DNA from: Fuscovulum ytuae | GTDB taxonomy: Bacteria; Pseudomonadota; Alphaproteobacteria; Rhodobacterales; Rhodobacteraceae | Assembly: GCF_029953595.1 (NCBI RefSeq) | Contig: NZ_CP124535.1 | Span: forward strand, 3,455,001-3,519,000 | Length of the DNA: 64,000 nucleotides | Direction of reading: 5' to 3' | Made by a program: the position numbers and the translations under genes | Shown: positions 35,004 to 44,938 of the stretch, piece after piece | How the letters are laid out: each line of letters starts with the position of its first letter | How positions within the stretch are numbered: position 1 is the stretch's first letter | The notes under the pieces: generated by a model | Told to the model about the DNA's origin: nothing | What the model saw: only the letters and a program-made list of their open reading frames with translations | Database searches by the model: none

Positions 35004-35806
35004 CACACCCTCCCCAGGGCGAAGCCCTTGGCGATGTAGTTGCGGACGAAGTAGATCACCAGCGCACCGGGGATGATGGTCAGGACGCCTGCGGCGGCCA
35101 GCACGCCCCAATCCATGCCCGAGGCTGAAACGGTGCGGGTCATGGTGGCGGCGATGGGCTTGGCGTTCACCGATGTCAGGGTGCGGGAAAGCAGCAGTTC
35201 CACCCATGAGAACATGAAGCAGAAAAAGGCTGCGACGCCGATGCCGGAGGCGATGAGGGGCATGAAGATTTTCACGAAGAAATGCCCGAAGGAGTAGCCA
35301 TCGATATAGGCGGTTTCGTCGATTTCTTTCGGCACGCCGCGCATGAACCCTTCCAAGATCCAGACCGCGAGGGGGACGTTGAAAAGGCAATGCGCCAAGG
35401 CCACGGCGATATGCGTGTCAAAGAGGCCGACCGAGGAATAAAGCTGAAAGAAGGGCAGCGCAAAGACGGCCGGGGGGGCCATGCGGTTCGTGAGCAGCCA
35501 GAAGAAGAGGTGCTTGTCGCCCATGAAGTTGTAGCGCGAGAAGGCATAGGCTGCGGGCAGGGCCACGGTGATGGAGATGACCGTGTTCATCACCACGTAG
35601 ATGATGGAATTCACATAGCCCATATACCATGAGGGATCGGTCAGGATCACCGCGTAGTTCCGCAAGGTGAAGTCATGCGGGAAGAGGGTGAAGGCGGAGG
35701 TGATCTCGGTATTGGTCTTGAAGCTCATGTTCACGAGCCAATAGATCGGGATCAGGAGAAACAGCAGATAAAGCGTCATCACAAGGGGGGAGCCGCGCAG
35801 GCGCAT
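35003..35806 (-). CDS. glpQ: glycerol ABC transporter permease
   Basis: A 267-residue inner-membrane permease of the MalG type with six helices and the ATPase-contacting EAA-like loop (PKEIDETAYIDGYSFGHFFVKIFMPLI, residues ~170-200). It forms the glycerol channel with GlpP. It starts one base after the glpP stop region and its stop overlaps the start of glpU, so translation is likely coupled along the operon. Confidence 0.93.
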   Translation of the reverse strand: MRLRGSPLVMTLYLLFLLIPIYWLVNMSFKTNTEITSAFTLFPHDFTLRNYAVILTDPSWYMGYVNSIIYVVMNTVISITVALPAAYAFSRYNFMGDKHLFFWLLTNRMAPPAVFALPFFQLYSSVGLFDTHIAVALAHCLFNVPLAVWILEGFMRGVPKEIDETAYIDGYSFGHFFVKIFMPLIASGIGVAAFFCFMFSWVELLLSRTLTSVNAKPIAATMTRTVSASGMDWGVLAAAGVLTIIPGALVIYFVRNYIAKGFALGRV

Positions 35807-35807
35807 G

Positions 35808-36679
<872 letters not shown>

Positions 36680-36680
<1 letters not shown>

Positions 36681-37762
36681 CAGACGGCCCCCCCTTGAGG
36701 TGCGACGCGCCAGTCGTCGGCATAGACATTGATGCGGTCGGGCGTGAAGCGGACATGGGTCATTGAAGCGCCCACGGGCATGCCTTCGGGGGCGATGACA
36801 TTCATCGGCTGACCCGCGACTTCGCCGCGCACGATTCGGTGGCGGCCCACGTCTTCCACCCGGCGGATGGTGATGGGCAGGCCGTCGCCTTCGGTCAGGA
36901 CGGCATATTCGGGGCGGATGCCGATCTGGGTGCGGCCCGTGATTGGCCCGTAGGCCGCACCCAGCGGGACAGCGGCGCCTTGCAGATGCGCGGTGCTGCC
37001 CCGGATTTCAGCGGGGAAGAGGTTCATCCCCGGCGAGCCGATGAAATAGCCCACGAAGGTATGGGCGGGAGTTTCGAAAAGCTCTTCCGGGGTGCCCATC
37101 TGGACCACGCGCCCGTCATACATGACCACGACCTTGTCGGCGAAGGTCAGCGCCTCGGTCTGGTCATGGGTGACGTAGATCATGGTATGGCCAAACTCGC
37201 GGTGCAGCTGTTTCAGCTGCGTCCTGAGTTCCCATTTCATATGCGGGTCAATCACGGTGAGGGGTTCGTCGAAGAGGATGGCGTTCACATCCTCGCGCAC
37301 CATGCCGCGCCCGAGACTGATCTTCTGCTTGGCGTCGGCGGTCAGGCCGCGCGCCTTGCGGTCGAGGATGTGGTCCATCCCGATCATGGTGGCGATCTGG
37401 GCCACGCGGGATTGGATATAGGCGGCATCCATGCCCCGGTTACGCAGCGGGAAGGCAAGGTTGTCGCGCACGGTCATCGTGTCGTAGACGACGGGGAACT
37501 GGAAGACCTGCGCGATGTTCCTTTCCGCCGTTTCGGCATCGGTCACATCGGTATTGCCGAAAAGGACGCGGCCTTGGGAAGGGCGCAGGAGGCCCGAGAT
37601 GATGTTGAGAAGGGTGGTCTTGCCGCAACCGGATGAGCCGAGAAGGGCATAGGCCCCGCCATCCTGCCAGACGTGATCCATTTCCTTGAGCGCGAAGTCC
37701 TCTTCGCCGCGCGGGTTGGCGTGGTAGCTGTGGGCAAGGTTCTTGAGGGTGATTTGTGCCAT
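36680..37762 (-). CDS. glpT: glycerol ABC transporter ATP-binding protein
   Basis: A 360-residue ATPase of the MalK/UgpC class: Walker A (GSSGCGKTT, ~43-51), Q-loop (VFQFPVVYDTM), a degenerate signature (ISLGRGMVR in place of LSGGQ), Walker B (AILFDEPL), switch His (VTHDQTEAL) and a C-terminal OB-type regulatory domain. The missing LSGGQ is shared by this subfamily, where the second ATPase, GlpS, carries the canonical one, so the pair probably forms a heterodimer with one full site. It starts 3 bases after glpS. Confidence 0.92.
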
Positions 37763-37765
37763 GGG

Positions 37766-38854
37766 TCAGGCCGCCGCCGCATAGGCCGCAGGGGCCGCAA
37801 GGCGGCCTTCGGCGTCAAAGAGATAGACATGGACCGGGTCGAGCCAGAGGCTGACCTCGCTGCCCGGTTGCAGGTCATGCACGCCATGGACAAGGCCGAC
37901 CCAGCGTTCGCCGCCATGGGTGAGATGGAGGAAGGTTTCGGACCCGGTGATTTCCGACACGCCGAGGGTGCAGCGGAATTCCACGGCATGACCCGAATGG
38001 GTGTTCAGGTGGAGGTGATTGGCGCGGAAGCCTGCGGTGTAGCGGCCATCGGGCAGACCCGCGAAAGTGCCATCGGCGGGGGCATTGGCGGTGCCGCCGA
38101 AGTTCACGCGGTTGCCTTCCTTGACGGCGGGGACGAAATTCATCGGCGGGTCGCTGAAGACGCGGGCGGTGGTGGCATCGGCGGGTTGGCGGTAGACCTG
38201 CGGGGTGGGGCCGAATTGGGTGACGCGGCCTTCCCAGAGGGTGGCAGTGTTGCCGCCCAGAAGCAGCGCCTCTTCGGGTTCGGTGGTGGCGTAGACGAAG
38301 ATCGCGCCGGATTCCTCAAATATGCGGGGGATTTCGGCGCGGAGTTCTTCGCGCAGCTTGTAGTCAAGGTTGGCAAGCGGTTCATCCAGAAGGACAAGGC
38401 CCGCGCCTTTGACGAGCGCGCGCGCAAGGGCGCAGCGCTGCTGCTGGCCGCCGGACAGTTCCAGCGGTTTGCGGTCAAGCATGGGGGTGAGTTTCAACAT
38501 CTCGGCCGTTTCGCGGACGGCGCGGTCGATGGCGGCCTTGTCCTTGCCCATCAGGCGCAGGGGCGAGGCGATGTTTTCGTAAACGGTCAGGCCGGGGTAG
38601 TTGATGAATTGCTGATAGACCATGGCGACCTTGCGGTCCTGAACGCGGACGCCCGTCACATCCTGCCCGTGCCACATCAGGCGGCCAGAGGTGGGGACAT
38701 CCAGCCCCGCCATCAGGCGCATCAGCGAGGTCTTGCCCGAAAGCGTGGGTCCAAGGAGGACGTTCATCGTCCCCTTTTCCAGCGTCAGCGTCGTGGGGGC
38801 GATGTGCATCTGCCCTTTCACGACACGGCTGACGGCTTGTAGTTCCAGCGCCAT
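37766..38854 (-). CDS. glpS: glycerol ABC transporter ATP-binding protein
   Basis: A 362-residue ATPase partner of GlpT with an altered Walker A (GPTLSGKTS, ~36-44), canonical signature LSGGQQQRCALARAL, Walker B (LVLLDEPLANLD), and YATTEPEEAL where the switch histidine is expected, so the usual His is replaced by Glu-Pro. A C-terminal regulatory domain follows. ATG 38854 (MALELQAV) is preferred to an upstream in-frame codon at 38923, which would overlap glpD. GlpS and GlpT thus have complementary defects: signature lost in one, switch His lost in the other. Confidence 0.92.
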   Translation of the reverse strand: MALELQAVSRVVKGQMHIAPTTLTLEKGTMNVLLGPTLSGKTSLMRLMAGLDVPTSGRLMWHGQDVTGVRVQDRKVAMVYQQFINYPGLTVYENIASPLRLMGKDKAAIDRAVRETAEMLKLTPMLDRKPLELSGGQQQRCALARALVKGAGLVLLDEPLANLDYKLREELRAEIPRIFEESGAIFVYATTEPEEALLLGGNTATLWEGRVTQFGPTPQVYRQPADATTARVFSDPPMNFVPAVKEGNRVNFGGTANAPADGTFAGLPDGRYTAGFRANHLHLNTHSGHAVEFRCTLGVSEITGSETFLHLTHGGERWVGLVHGVHDLQPGSEVSLWLDPVHVYLFDAEGRLAAPAAYAAAA

Positions 38855-38864
38855 CTCGTTCCCT

Positions 38865-40460
38865 TCATTCTGCCGCGGGGTGCAAGGCCCCGTGGGTGCC
38901 GTTGTCCGCCATAAAGGCGTCAAGTGCGGCGATCTGTTCTTTGGTCATGCGCAGGCCAAGTTTGGTGCGGCGCCAGACGACATCGGCGGCGGCGCGGGCG
39001 AATTCGTGGGTCATCAGCCAGCGCACCTCGGCCTCGGTCAGGGTTGCGCCGAAGTCGCGGCCAAGGTCAGCAGGCGTGGTGGCGGTGCCGAGCAGGGTTT
39101 CGGCCTCGGCCCCATAGGCGCGGATCAGGCGGGCGGCCCAGTAATCGGTGAGGAAGGGGAAGCGTGCCTTCAGCGCGGCGGTGAGGGCAGGGACACCGTC
39201 ATGGGCGAAGGTGCCGCCGGGCAGGGCGACGCGGGCTGTCCATGGCCCCTTGGCCTGCGGGAAGAAGGGTTGCAGCTTTTCCAGCGCGGATTCGGCAAGG
39301 CGGCGGTAGGTGGTGATCTTGCCGCCGAAGACGTTCAGAAGCGGCGCGCCATTGCCATCCAGCGAAAGCACATAGTCGCGGGTGGCGGCGGTCGCGGATT
39401 TCGCGCCGTCATTATAGAGGGGGCGGACGCCGGAATAGGTCCAGACCACATCGGCGGCGGTGACGGGTTTGGCGAAATACTGGCTGGCGAAGTTCAGCAG
39501 GTAATCCCGTTCCTCGTCGGTGCAGGCGGCGTCTTTGGGGGCGCCCTTGTGATCCTTGTCGGTGGTGCCGATCAGGGTGAAGTCCTGCTCATAGGGGATG
39601 GCAAAGATGATGCGTCCGTCGGTGCCTTGGAAGAAATAGCAGCGGTCGTGGTCGTAGAGTTTCCGGGTGACGATATGGCTGCCGCGCACGAGGCGGACGC
39701 CTTCGGAGGAATTGATGCGGGCGACGTTGCGGATGACGTCTTCGACCCAGGGGCCGCCCGCATTCACCAAGGCGCGGGCGCGGAAGGTCTGCGGGCCTTC
39801 GGGTCCGTCGGTCGCAATCTCCCATAGACCATCGGCGCGGGTGGCCGAGGTGACGCGGGTGCGCGTCAGGATGGTCGCGCCGCGCTGGGCGGCGTCGCGG
39901 GCGTTGAGGGAGACGAGTTTGGAATCCTCGACCCAGCAGTCGGAATATTCATAGGCGTGGCGGAAGCGGGGTTGCAGCGCCTTGCCCGCCGGATCGCGGG
40001 CGAGATCGAGCGTGCGGGTGGCGGGCAGGATCTTGCGGCCCCCCAATGTGTCGTAAAGGAAAAGGCCAAGCCGGATCAGCCATGCGGGGCGGCGGCCTTT
40101 CATCCATGGCATCAGGCGGGCCAGAAGGCGGCCCGTGGGCGTGTCGCCTTCGAACCGCATGTCGGGATGATAGGGCAGCACGAAGCGCATGGGCCATGAG
40201 ATGTGGGGCATGGCGACGAGGAGGGTTTCGCGTTCCTCCAGTGCCTCGCGCACCAGCCGGAATTCGAAATATTCCAGATAGCGAAGGCCGCCATGGAAGA
40301 GTTTGGTCGAGGCAGAGGAGGTGGCCTGCGCGAGGTCGCCCTGTTCGGCAAGGACAACCGACAGCCCGCGCCCCGTGGCGTCACGGGCGATGCCGCAGCC
40401 GTTGATGCCGCCGCCAATGATGAAGAGGTCGGCCACTTCGGGCCTGTTCTTCGTGTTCAC
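38865..40460 (-). CDS. glpD: glycerol-3-phosphate dehydrogenase
   Basis: A 531-residue FAD enzyme at the inner membrane that oxidises glycerol 3-phosphate to dihydroxyacetone phosphate and passes electrons to quinone. N-terminal FAD motif (IIGGGINGCGIARDATGRG), then SSASTKLFHGGLRYLEYFEF and GGPWVEDV, and a C-terminal helical cap. GTG 40460 is taken as start because GGAGGAG lies eight bases upstream and the protein then opens MNTKNRPEVADLFIIGGG; the longer form from 40508 adds 16 residues of no pattern. It is the first gene of the glycerol operon, divergent from glpR. Confidence 0.95.
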   Translation of the reverse strand: MNTKNRPEVADLFIIGGGINGCGIARDATGRGLSVVLAEQGDLAQATSSASTKLFHGGLRYLEYFEFRLVREALEERETLLVAMPHISWPMRFVLPYHPDMRFEGDTPTGRLLARLMPWMKGRRPAWLIRLGLFLYDTLGGRKILPATRTLDLARDPAGKALQPRFRHAYEYSDCWVEDSKLVSLNARDAAQRGATILTRTRVTSATRADGLWEIATDGPEGPQTFRARALVNAGGPWVEDVIRNVARINSSEGVRLVRGSHIVTRKLYDHDRCYFFQGTDGRIIFAIPYEQDFTLIGTTDKDHKGAPKDAACTDEERDYLLNFASQYFAKPVTAADVVWTYSGVRPLYNDGAKSATAATRDYVLSLDGNGAPLLNVFGGKITTYRRLAESALEKLQPFFPQAKGPWTARVALPGGTFAHDGVPALTAALKARFPFLTDYWAARLIRAYGAEAETLLGTATTPADLGRDFGATLTEAEVRWLMTHEFARAAADVVWRRTKLGLRMTKEQIAALDAFMADNGTHGALHPAAE

Positions 40461-40524
40461 GCCAGTCTCCTCCCTAGCGGGGGGCAGGTTGGTACGAATC
40501 CTACTCATAGGTCAATCCACTTTT

Positions 40525-40585
40525 TTCGCTTTTGCGCGTTTTTACGAAAAGCGAACATTGGCGCGCAAGTTACGTTGGGTAACTT
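40525..40585. promoter_or_regulatory. candidate GlpR operators between glpD and glpR
   Basis: The 277-base divergent region contains a perfect 9-base inverted repeat, TTCGCTTTT (40525-40533) with AAAAGCGAA (40547-40555), and a 7-base one, AAGTTAC (40567-40573) with GTAACTT (40579-40585). The first overlaps three loosely repeated 9-base T-rich units. DeoR-family repressors such as GlpR bind repeated TTCG-containing sites, so these are good operator candidates; promoter boxes were not resolved. Confidence 0.5.
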
Positions 40586-40737
40586 TCGGAATTTCAAGGG
40601 TTTGTGAGACAATCGCGCATTTTCGCGCTGCGCTGCGGCGGAGTTTCCGCATGCGCGTGCAGAAACTTTTCCGGGTTGATCGAAGGGCGAACCTTATCGA
40701 AACTGCGCGATCAACGGCGAAGAAAAAGGAATGCGCG

Positions 40738-41502
40738 ATGGCGCTGAGCTTTCGGCAAAGCGAGATCATCGAAATTGCACGCGCCGAGGGGCGGGTGGTG
40801 GTGGAGGATCTGGCGCAGCGGTTCGACGTAACCTTGCAGACCATCCGGCGCGATCTTTCGGAATTGGCCGATATGGGCCATCTGGACCGGGTGCATGGCG
40901 GTGCGGTGCCGAAGACTGGGGTGGCGAACCTTGGCTATGAGCAGCGGCGGCGGATGAATGAAGGGGCCAAGGCCGCCATCGCGCGGGCCTGCGCAGCGGC
41001 GATCCCGGAAAATTGCAGCCTGATCATGAACCTTGGAACGACGACGGAGGCCGTGGCGCAGGAGTTGCTGGGCCATCGCAATATCACGGTGGTGACGAAC
41101 AATATGAACGTCGCCAATACGCTGGCTGCCAATCCGGGCTGCGAGATCATGGTGGCGGGGGGGGCGCTGCGGCGGTCGGATGGTGGGTTGGTGGGGGAGC
41201 TGACGACGCAGTTCTTTGAGCAGTTCAAGGTGGATTATGCAGTGATCGGGGCATCGGCCTTGGACCGGGATGGGGATTTGCTCGATTTCGATCTGGCGGA
41301 GGTGCGGGTGTCGAAGGCGATCATCCGGCAGGCGCGAAAGGTGTTTCTGGTCTGCGATCATTCCAAGCTGGACCGTTCGGCGCCGGCAAGGCTGGCATCG
41401 CTGTCCGAGATCACGGTGCTGTTTACCGACCGCGCGCTGCCGCAGGAACTGGCGCGGAAATGCGCGGAATGGGGGACGGAAGTGGTTGTTGCCTCGGTGT
41501 GA
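40738..41502 (+). CDS. glpR: DeoR-family repressor of the glycerol operon
   Basis: A 254-residue DeoR-type regulator: winged helix at ~6-58 (RQSEIIEIARAEGRVVVEDLAQRFDVTLQTIRRDLSEL with HGGA), then the sugar-phosphate sensing domain (IMNLGTTTEAVAQ, VTNNMNVANTL, GGALRRSDGGLVG, CDHSKLDRSAPARL). It probably represses glpD-S-T-P-Q-U-V-K until glycerol 3-phosphate builds up. ATG 40738 behind AAAAAGGA is chosen; open frame further upstream crosses the glpD start. It faces away from glpD. Confidence 0.93.
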   Translation: MALSFRQSEIIEIARAEGRVVVEDLAQRFDVTLQTIRRDLSELADMGHLDRVHGGAVPKTGVANLGYEQRRRMNEGAKAAIARACAAAIPENCSLIMNLGTTTEAVAQELLGHRNITVVTNNMNVANTLAANPGCEIMVAGGALRRSDGGLVGELTTQFFEQFKVDYAVIGASALDRDGDLLDFDLAEVRVSKAIIRQARKVFLVCDHSKLDRSAPARLASLSEITVLFTDRALPQELARKCAEWGTEVVVASV

Positions 41503-41508
41503 GGGCCG

Positions 41509-42453
41509 TCAGGCGATCAGCCAGTCCAGCCGAGGACCGAGGGGCAGGATGCCGTTCGGGTTGAGCGCCTTGATCGAATAGTAGCCGCGCTTGATGTGGT
41601 CGATGTTCACCGTTTCGGCGATGCCGGGCAGGTGGTGGACGCGGGCGGTATAGGCGGAGAGGCGGGGGTAATCGGCCAGACGGCGCAGGTTGCATTTGAA
41701 GAGGCCGTGATAGGCCGTATCAAAGCGGACGAGTGTGACGAAGGCGCGGATGTCGGTTTCGGTGAAGGTGTCGCCCAAGAGCCATTGGCGGCCATCGAAA
41801 AGCCGTGCCTCTAGCGCGTCGAGGGTGGCGAAGACGTCGTGAAACGCCTCTTCATAGGCAAGTTGGGTCGTGGCGAAACCTGCACGATAGACCCCGTTGT
41901 TCAGGGTGGGATAGATCGCGTCGTTCAGCGTGTCGATTTCGGCGGCGAGAGCGGCAGGGTAAAGATCGGGGCCTTTTGCCAAGGGGCCGAAGCCCGTGTT
42001 GAAGATGCGCAGGATATCGGCGCTTTCGTTGTTGACGATGGTGGCGGTGGCCTTGTCCCAGAGGACGGGGACGGTGGCGCGGCCATTCACCTGTGGGTCG
42101 GCCTTGCGGTAAAGGTCGTGCATATAGGTGGCACCGTTGACCGGATCGGCGCCGGGGGCGAAGCGCCAGCCTTCATCGGTCAGTTCGGGTTCGACGATGG
42201 AGAGGGTGATGACCTCTTCCAGACCCTTGATCTTGCGGGCCATGAGGGTGCGGCTGGCCCATGGGCATATGAGGGCGACGTAAAGGTGGTATCGCCCGGC
42301 CTCGGCCCGAAAGCCGCCCGTTCCGGTGGGGCCGGGGCTGCCATCGGGGGTGATCCAGTTGCGGAAGGTGGAGGTCTGTCGCACGAAGCCGCCCTTGGCA
42401 TCCTTGGCCTGAACGGGGTCCCATTTGGCGACCCATCTGCCGCCCACAAGCAT
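41509..42453 (-). CDS. glutathione S-transferase of the glutathionyl-hydroquinone reductase type
   Basis: A 314-residue Xi-class-like transferase with the CPWASR active site (C63) and a C-terminal helical domain containing YATTQLAYEEAFHDVF and DTFTETDIRAFVTLVRFD. These enzymes reduce glutathionyl-hydroquinones, which arise when quinones react with glutathione. ATG 42453 shares bases with the stop of the VOC gene, so it is translationally coupled as the last gene of the DoxX-VOC-GST unit. It is convergent with glpR. Confidence 0.85.
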   Translation of the reverse strand: MLVGGRWVAKWDPVQAKDAKGGFVRQTSTFRNWITPDGSPGPTGTGGFRAEAGRYHLYVALICPWASRTLMARKIKGLEEVITLSIVEPELTDEGWRFAPGADPVNGATYMHDLYRKADPQVNGRATVPVLWDKATATIVNNESADILRIFNTGFGPLAKGPDLYPAALAAEIDTLNDAIYPTLNNGVYRAGFATTQLAYEEAFHDVFATLDALEARLFDGRQWLLGDTFTETDIRAFVTLVRFDTAYHGLFKCNLRRLADYPRLSAYTARVHHLPGIAETVNIDHIKRGYYSIKALNPNGILPLGPRLDWLIA

Positions 42454-43262
42454 CAGGCCTTTCCTTTCACGGTGATGCGGGTGCCCCATGGATCGGAAAG
42501 CGCCGTCGTGCCACCCGTGCGGGCGGTGAGGGCGGCAAGGGAGGCGTCATCGGCAAGGATTTCGACGGCGGCAAGTCCTGTGGCCGGGCTGCGGGGGCCT
42601 GCGCCGCGACTGTTCCAGACATTGGTGGCGATGTGGTGGTGATAGCCGCCCGCGCCGTAGAAGGCCGCACCTGGATAATGGGCGGTGACGGGAAAGCCGA
42701 GGGTGCCTTCGTAGAAGGCTTCGGCCTTTTGCACATCGCCTACCTGCAGGTGGACATGGCCGATGGTGGTGCCTTCGGGGGCGCCTTTCCAAGGCCCGGT
42801 TGCGGCGGCGGCGAGGTCAGGCACATCCAAGGGATCGGTGGTCATGTGGATCGTGCCGTCGGGTTTCGTCCATGCCGTGCGCGGACGGTCGGCGTAGATC
42901 TCCACGCCATTGCGTTCGGGATCGGTGAGGTAGATCGCCTCGCTTACCCGATGATCGGAGGCGCCAAGCACGGGGATATTCGCGGCCGAGGCGTAGCGGA
43001 CCCATGCGCCAAGCGTGGCGCGGTCGGGCATCAGGATGGCGGTGTGGAAGAGGCCCGCCTCGCGGCGGTCATGCTGAGGTGCGGCGGGATCGGCGATGAG
43101 CCGGAGGAGGGCGCGGTTGCCCGCGCCCATCACCGCCTTCGTCCGGTTGCCGCGCAGGGTCACAAGGCCAAGGGCGCGGGCGTAGAAATCGGCCATCTTG
43201 GGCAGATCGTTCACGATCAGCGTGACGGTGCCGATCTCCATCGGGGCGGTGGCGGTGGTCAT
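42453..43262 (-). CDS. VOC-superfamily ring-cleavage dioxygenase-like protein
   Basis: A 269-residue two-module glyoxalase/bleomycin-resistance/extradiol dioxygenase-fold protein. N-terminal module starts near residue 10 (GTVTLIVNDLPKMADFYARALG) and the second near 165 (TIGHVHLQVGDVQKAEAFYEGTLGF). Putative metal ligands are H72/H73 (GLFHTAIL), H168-H170 (GHVHL) and E234 (AAVEIL). It resembles CatE/MhqO-type catechol dioxygenases. With the adjacent hydroquinone reductase it suggests quinone or aromatic detoxification. Upstream is the DoxX gene (24-base gap). Confidence 0.8.
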   Translation of the reverse strand: MTTATAPMEIGTVTLIVNDLPKMADFYARALGLVTLRGNRTKAVMGAGNRALLRLIADPAAPQHDRREAGLFHTAILMPDRATLGAWVRYASAANIPVLGASDHRVSEAIYLTDPERNGVEIYADRPRTAWTKPDGTIHMTTDPLDVPDLAAAATGPWKGAPEGTTIGHVHLQVGDVQKAEAFYEGTLGFPVTAHYPGAAFYGAGGYHHHIATNVWNSRGAGPRSPATGLAAVEILADDASLAALTARTGGTTALSDPWGTRITVKGKA

Positions 43263-43286
43263 GGCCTGTCTCCCTTGCGGTCGTTC

Positions 43287-43703
43287 TCAGCGCTTGCCCA
43301 AAGCGTAGGCCCCATCGCCCAGAAGTGCCAGAGCCCAGAGGGTGAGCGCCCAGAAGGCAGGGAATTCCCAGCCACCACCTGCGTTGGAGAAGAAGAAACC
43401 GGCGGCGAAATGCGGGGTGTAGATGGAGCCGAGGAGGATGACGGAAAGGCCAAGGGCCACGAGGCGGGTCTTGTATCCGGCGATCAGGGCGATGCCGCCG
43501 AGCAGTTCTGCGGCGATGACGATATAGGCGAGCAGGCCGGGCAGGCCGATCTGTTCGAAGAAGCCGGCAGTGCCTGCGGGGGTGAAGACAAAGATCTTCA
43601 GCCCGGCATGGAGGAGAAACCAAAGGCCAGAGGTCACGCGCAAAAGCGTGGCGGCGAGGTCGGCATTGCTGGCGGTGCTGGCGGGGGCAGAAAGAGCGGT
43701 CAT
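43287..43703 (-). CDS. DoxX-family membrane protein
   Basis: A 138-residue protein with four predicted helices and DoxX family patterns (LLRVTSGLWFLLHAGLKIF, GLPGLLAYIVIAAELLGGIALIAG). DoxX proteins are poorly understood membrane components, often in oxidative-stress or aromatic operons. ATG 43703 is the start used; frames extending further upstream run into the LysR gene. It is the first gene of the DoxX-VOC-GST operon. Confidence 0.88.
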   Translation of the reverse strand: MTALSAPASTASNADLAATLLRVTSGLWFLLHAGLKIFVFTPAGTAGFFEQIGLPGLLAYIVIAAELLGGIALIAGYKTRLVALGLSVILLGSIYTPHFAAGFFFSNAGGGWEFPAFWALTLWALALLGDGAYALGKR

Positions 43704-43802
43704 GGAAGCGGTTCCCTTGTCTGATCTGCCGCATGGGGCGGCGGTGGGGGGAAGATGCATCCATTCTGAACAGATGATAATCCGTATATTGGGAAGATTA
43801 TT

Positions 43803-43819
43803 CCTTCCAAATAGGAAGG
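43803..43819. promoter_or_regulatory. palindrome between LysR and DoxX genes
   Basis: CCTTCC (43803-43808) and GGAAGG (43814-43819) form a 17-base palindrome two bases beyond the LysR stop and about 100 bases upstream of the DoxX start. It can act as the LysR gene's terminator or as a regulator site; a second, imperfect TTGGGAAG copy lies just beside it. Confidence 0.4.
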
Positions 43820-43821
43820 GA

Positions 43822-44721
43822 TCAGGTCGTCCAATCCGGGCGTTGGAAGCGGGTGGCGAGGAAATCGACCAGCGCGCGAAGTTTGGCCGCAAGGTGACGG
43901 CCGGGCGGGTAAAGGACATAGATGCCGCCTGCCGCTTCGGCGAAGTCGGGAAGGAGCATCTGGATGCGCCCTGCGGCGAGGCTGGGGCCTGCGACGAAAT
44001 CGGGGACATGGGCGATGCCAAGGCCCGCCTCGGCGGCCTGAAGGCAGGCCTCGGCATTGGAATAGCGCAGGCGGGGGGTGAGGGGGATGGAGAGGGGCTG
44101 GCCCCCGGCGCGGAAGCGCCAGATCAGCGGGTCGCGGAAGTTCGTGTCGATGATGGCCTGATGGTTGGCAAGATCGGTCGGGTGGGTGGGCGTGCCATGG
44201 GCGGCCAGATAGGCGGGAGAGGCGACAAGGAGGGTCTGCATGTCGCAGAGTTTCCTTGCGATGAGGGAGCTGTCGGCCACGCGGCCCGCGCGGATGGCGG
44301 CATCGAAGCCTTCGTCGACGAGGTTCACCATGCGGTCGGAGAAGGAGACGTCGAGGTCAATTTCGGGGAAGGCCTGCGCGAAATCGTTCAATGCGGGCAC
44401 AAGCCGCAGGGTGCCGAAGGTGAGGGGGGCCGTGAGGCGCAGGCGGCCACGCGGGGCGGCGGCGCGGTCCTGCACCTGCGCATCCAGCGTATCGAGATCG
44501 TCAAGGATGGCGCGGATGCGGTCGTAATAGGCCTGCCCCACCTCGGTCGGGGCAAGCGCGCGGGTGGAGCGGTTCAGAAGCCGCACGCCGAGATCGGATT
44601 CAAGCTTTGCCAGCAGTTTCGAGGCCTGCCCGGAGGAAAGCCCAAGCTTGCGCGCCGCCCCGGCAAGGCTGCCGGTTTCCATGATGGCGACGAAGAGGCG
44701 GTCGGGTTCGAGGCGGGGCAT
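43822..44721 (-). CDS. LysR-family transcriptional regulator
   Basis: A 299-residue regulator: helix-turn-helix at ~1-60 (FVAIMETGSLAGAARKLGLSSGQASKLLAKLE) and an effector-binding domain (PRGRLRLTAPLTFGTLRLVPAL, DAAIRAGRVADSSLIAR, NAEACLQAAEAGLGIAHVP) of the CrgA/AaeR-like branch. It lies 118 bases upstream of, and points the same way as, the DoxX-VOC-GST genes, so it is their probable activator, though LysR regulators are more often divergent. ATG 44721 is the start. Confidence 0.88.
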   Translation of the reverse strand: MPRLEPDRLFVAIMETGSLAGAARKLGLSSGQASKLLAKLESDLGVRLLNRSTRALAPTEVGQAYYDRIRAILDDLDTLDAQVQDRAAAPRGRLRLTAPLTFGTLRLVPALNDFAQAFPEIDLDVSFSDRMVNLVDEGFDAAIRAGRVADSSLIARKLCDMQTLLVASPAYLAAHGTPTHPTDLANHQAIIDTNFRDPLIWRFRAGGQPLSIPLTPRLRYSNAEACLQAAEAGLGIAHVPDFVAGPSLAAGRIQMLLPDFAEAAGGIYVLYPPGRHLAAKLRALVDFLATRFQRPDWTT

Positions 44722-44938
44722 GGGGATGGGCCGTGACAGGTGATGTTCAAAGGCCTAGCGGATCAGGCGGCGTTCGGCCAGCCATGCCGGGAAGGGGCGC
44801 GGTGGCGAAGATCTGGGCTTTGGCGGGCGGCGCTTTGGGCGGAAATGCGGGTGGGTTGTTGAAAAGTGTTAACCTCTGGGCGCGGTTGCGGCTAAGGAAT
44901 GGGAAAGACAGTTTAGTGGATTCTCTGAAGGACCGGCG

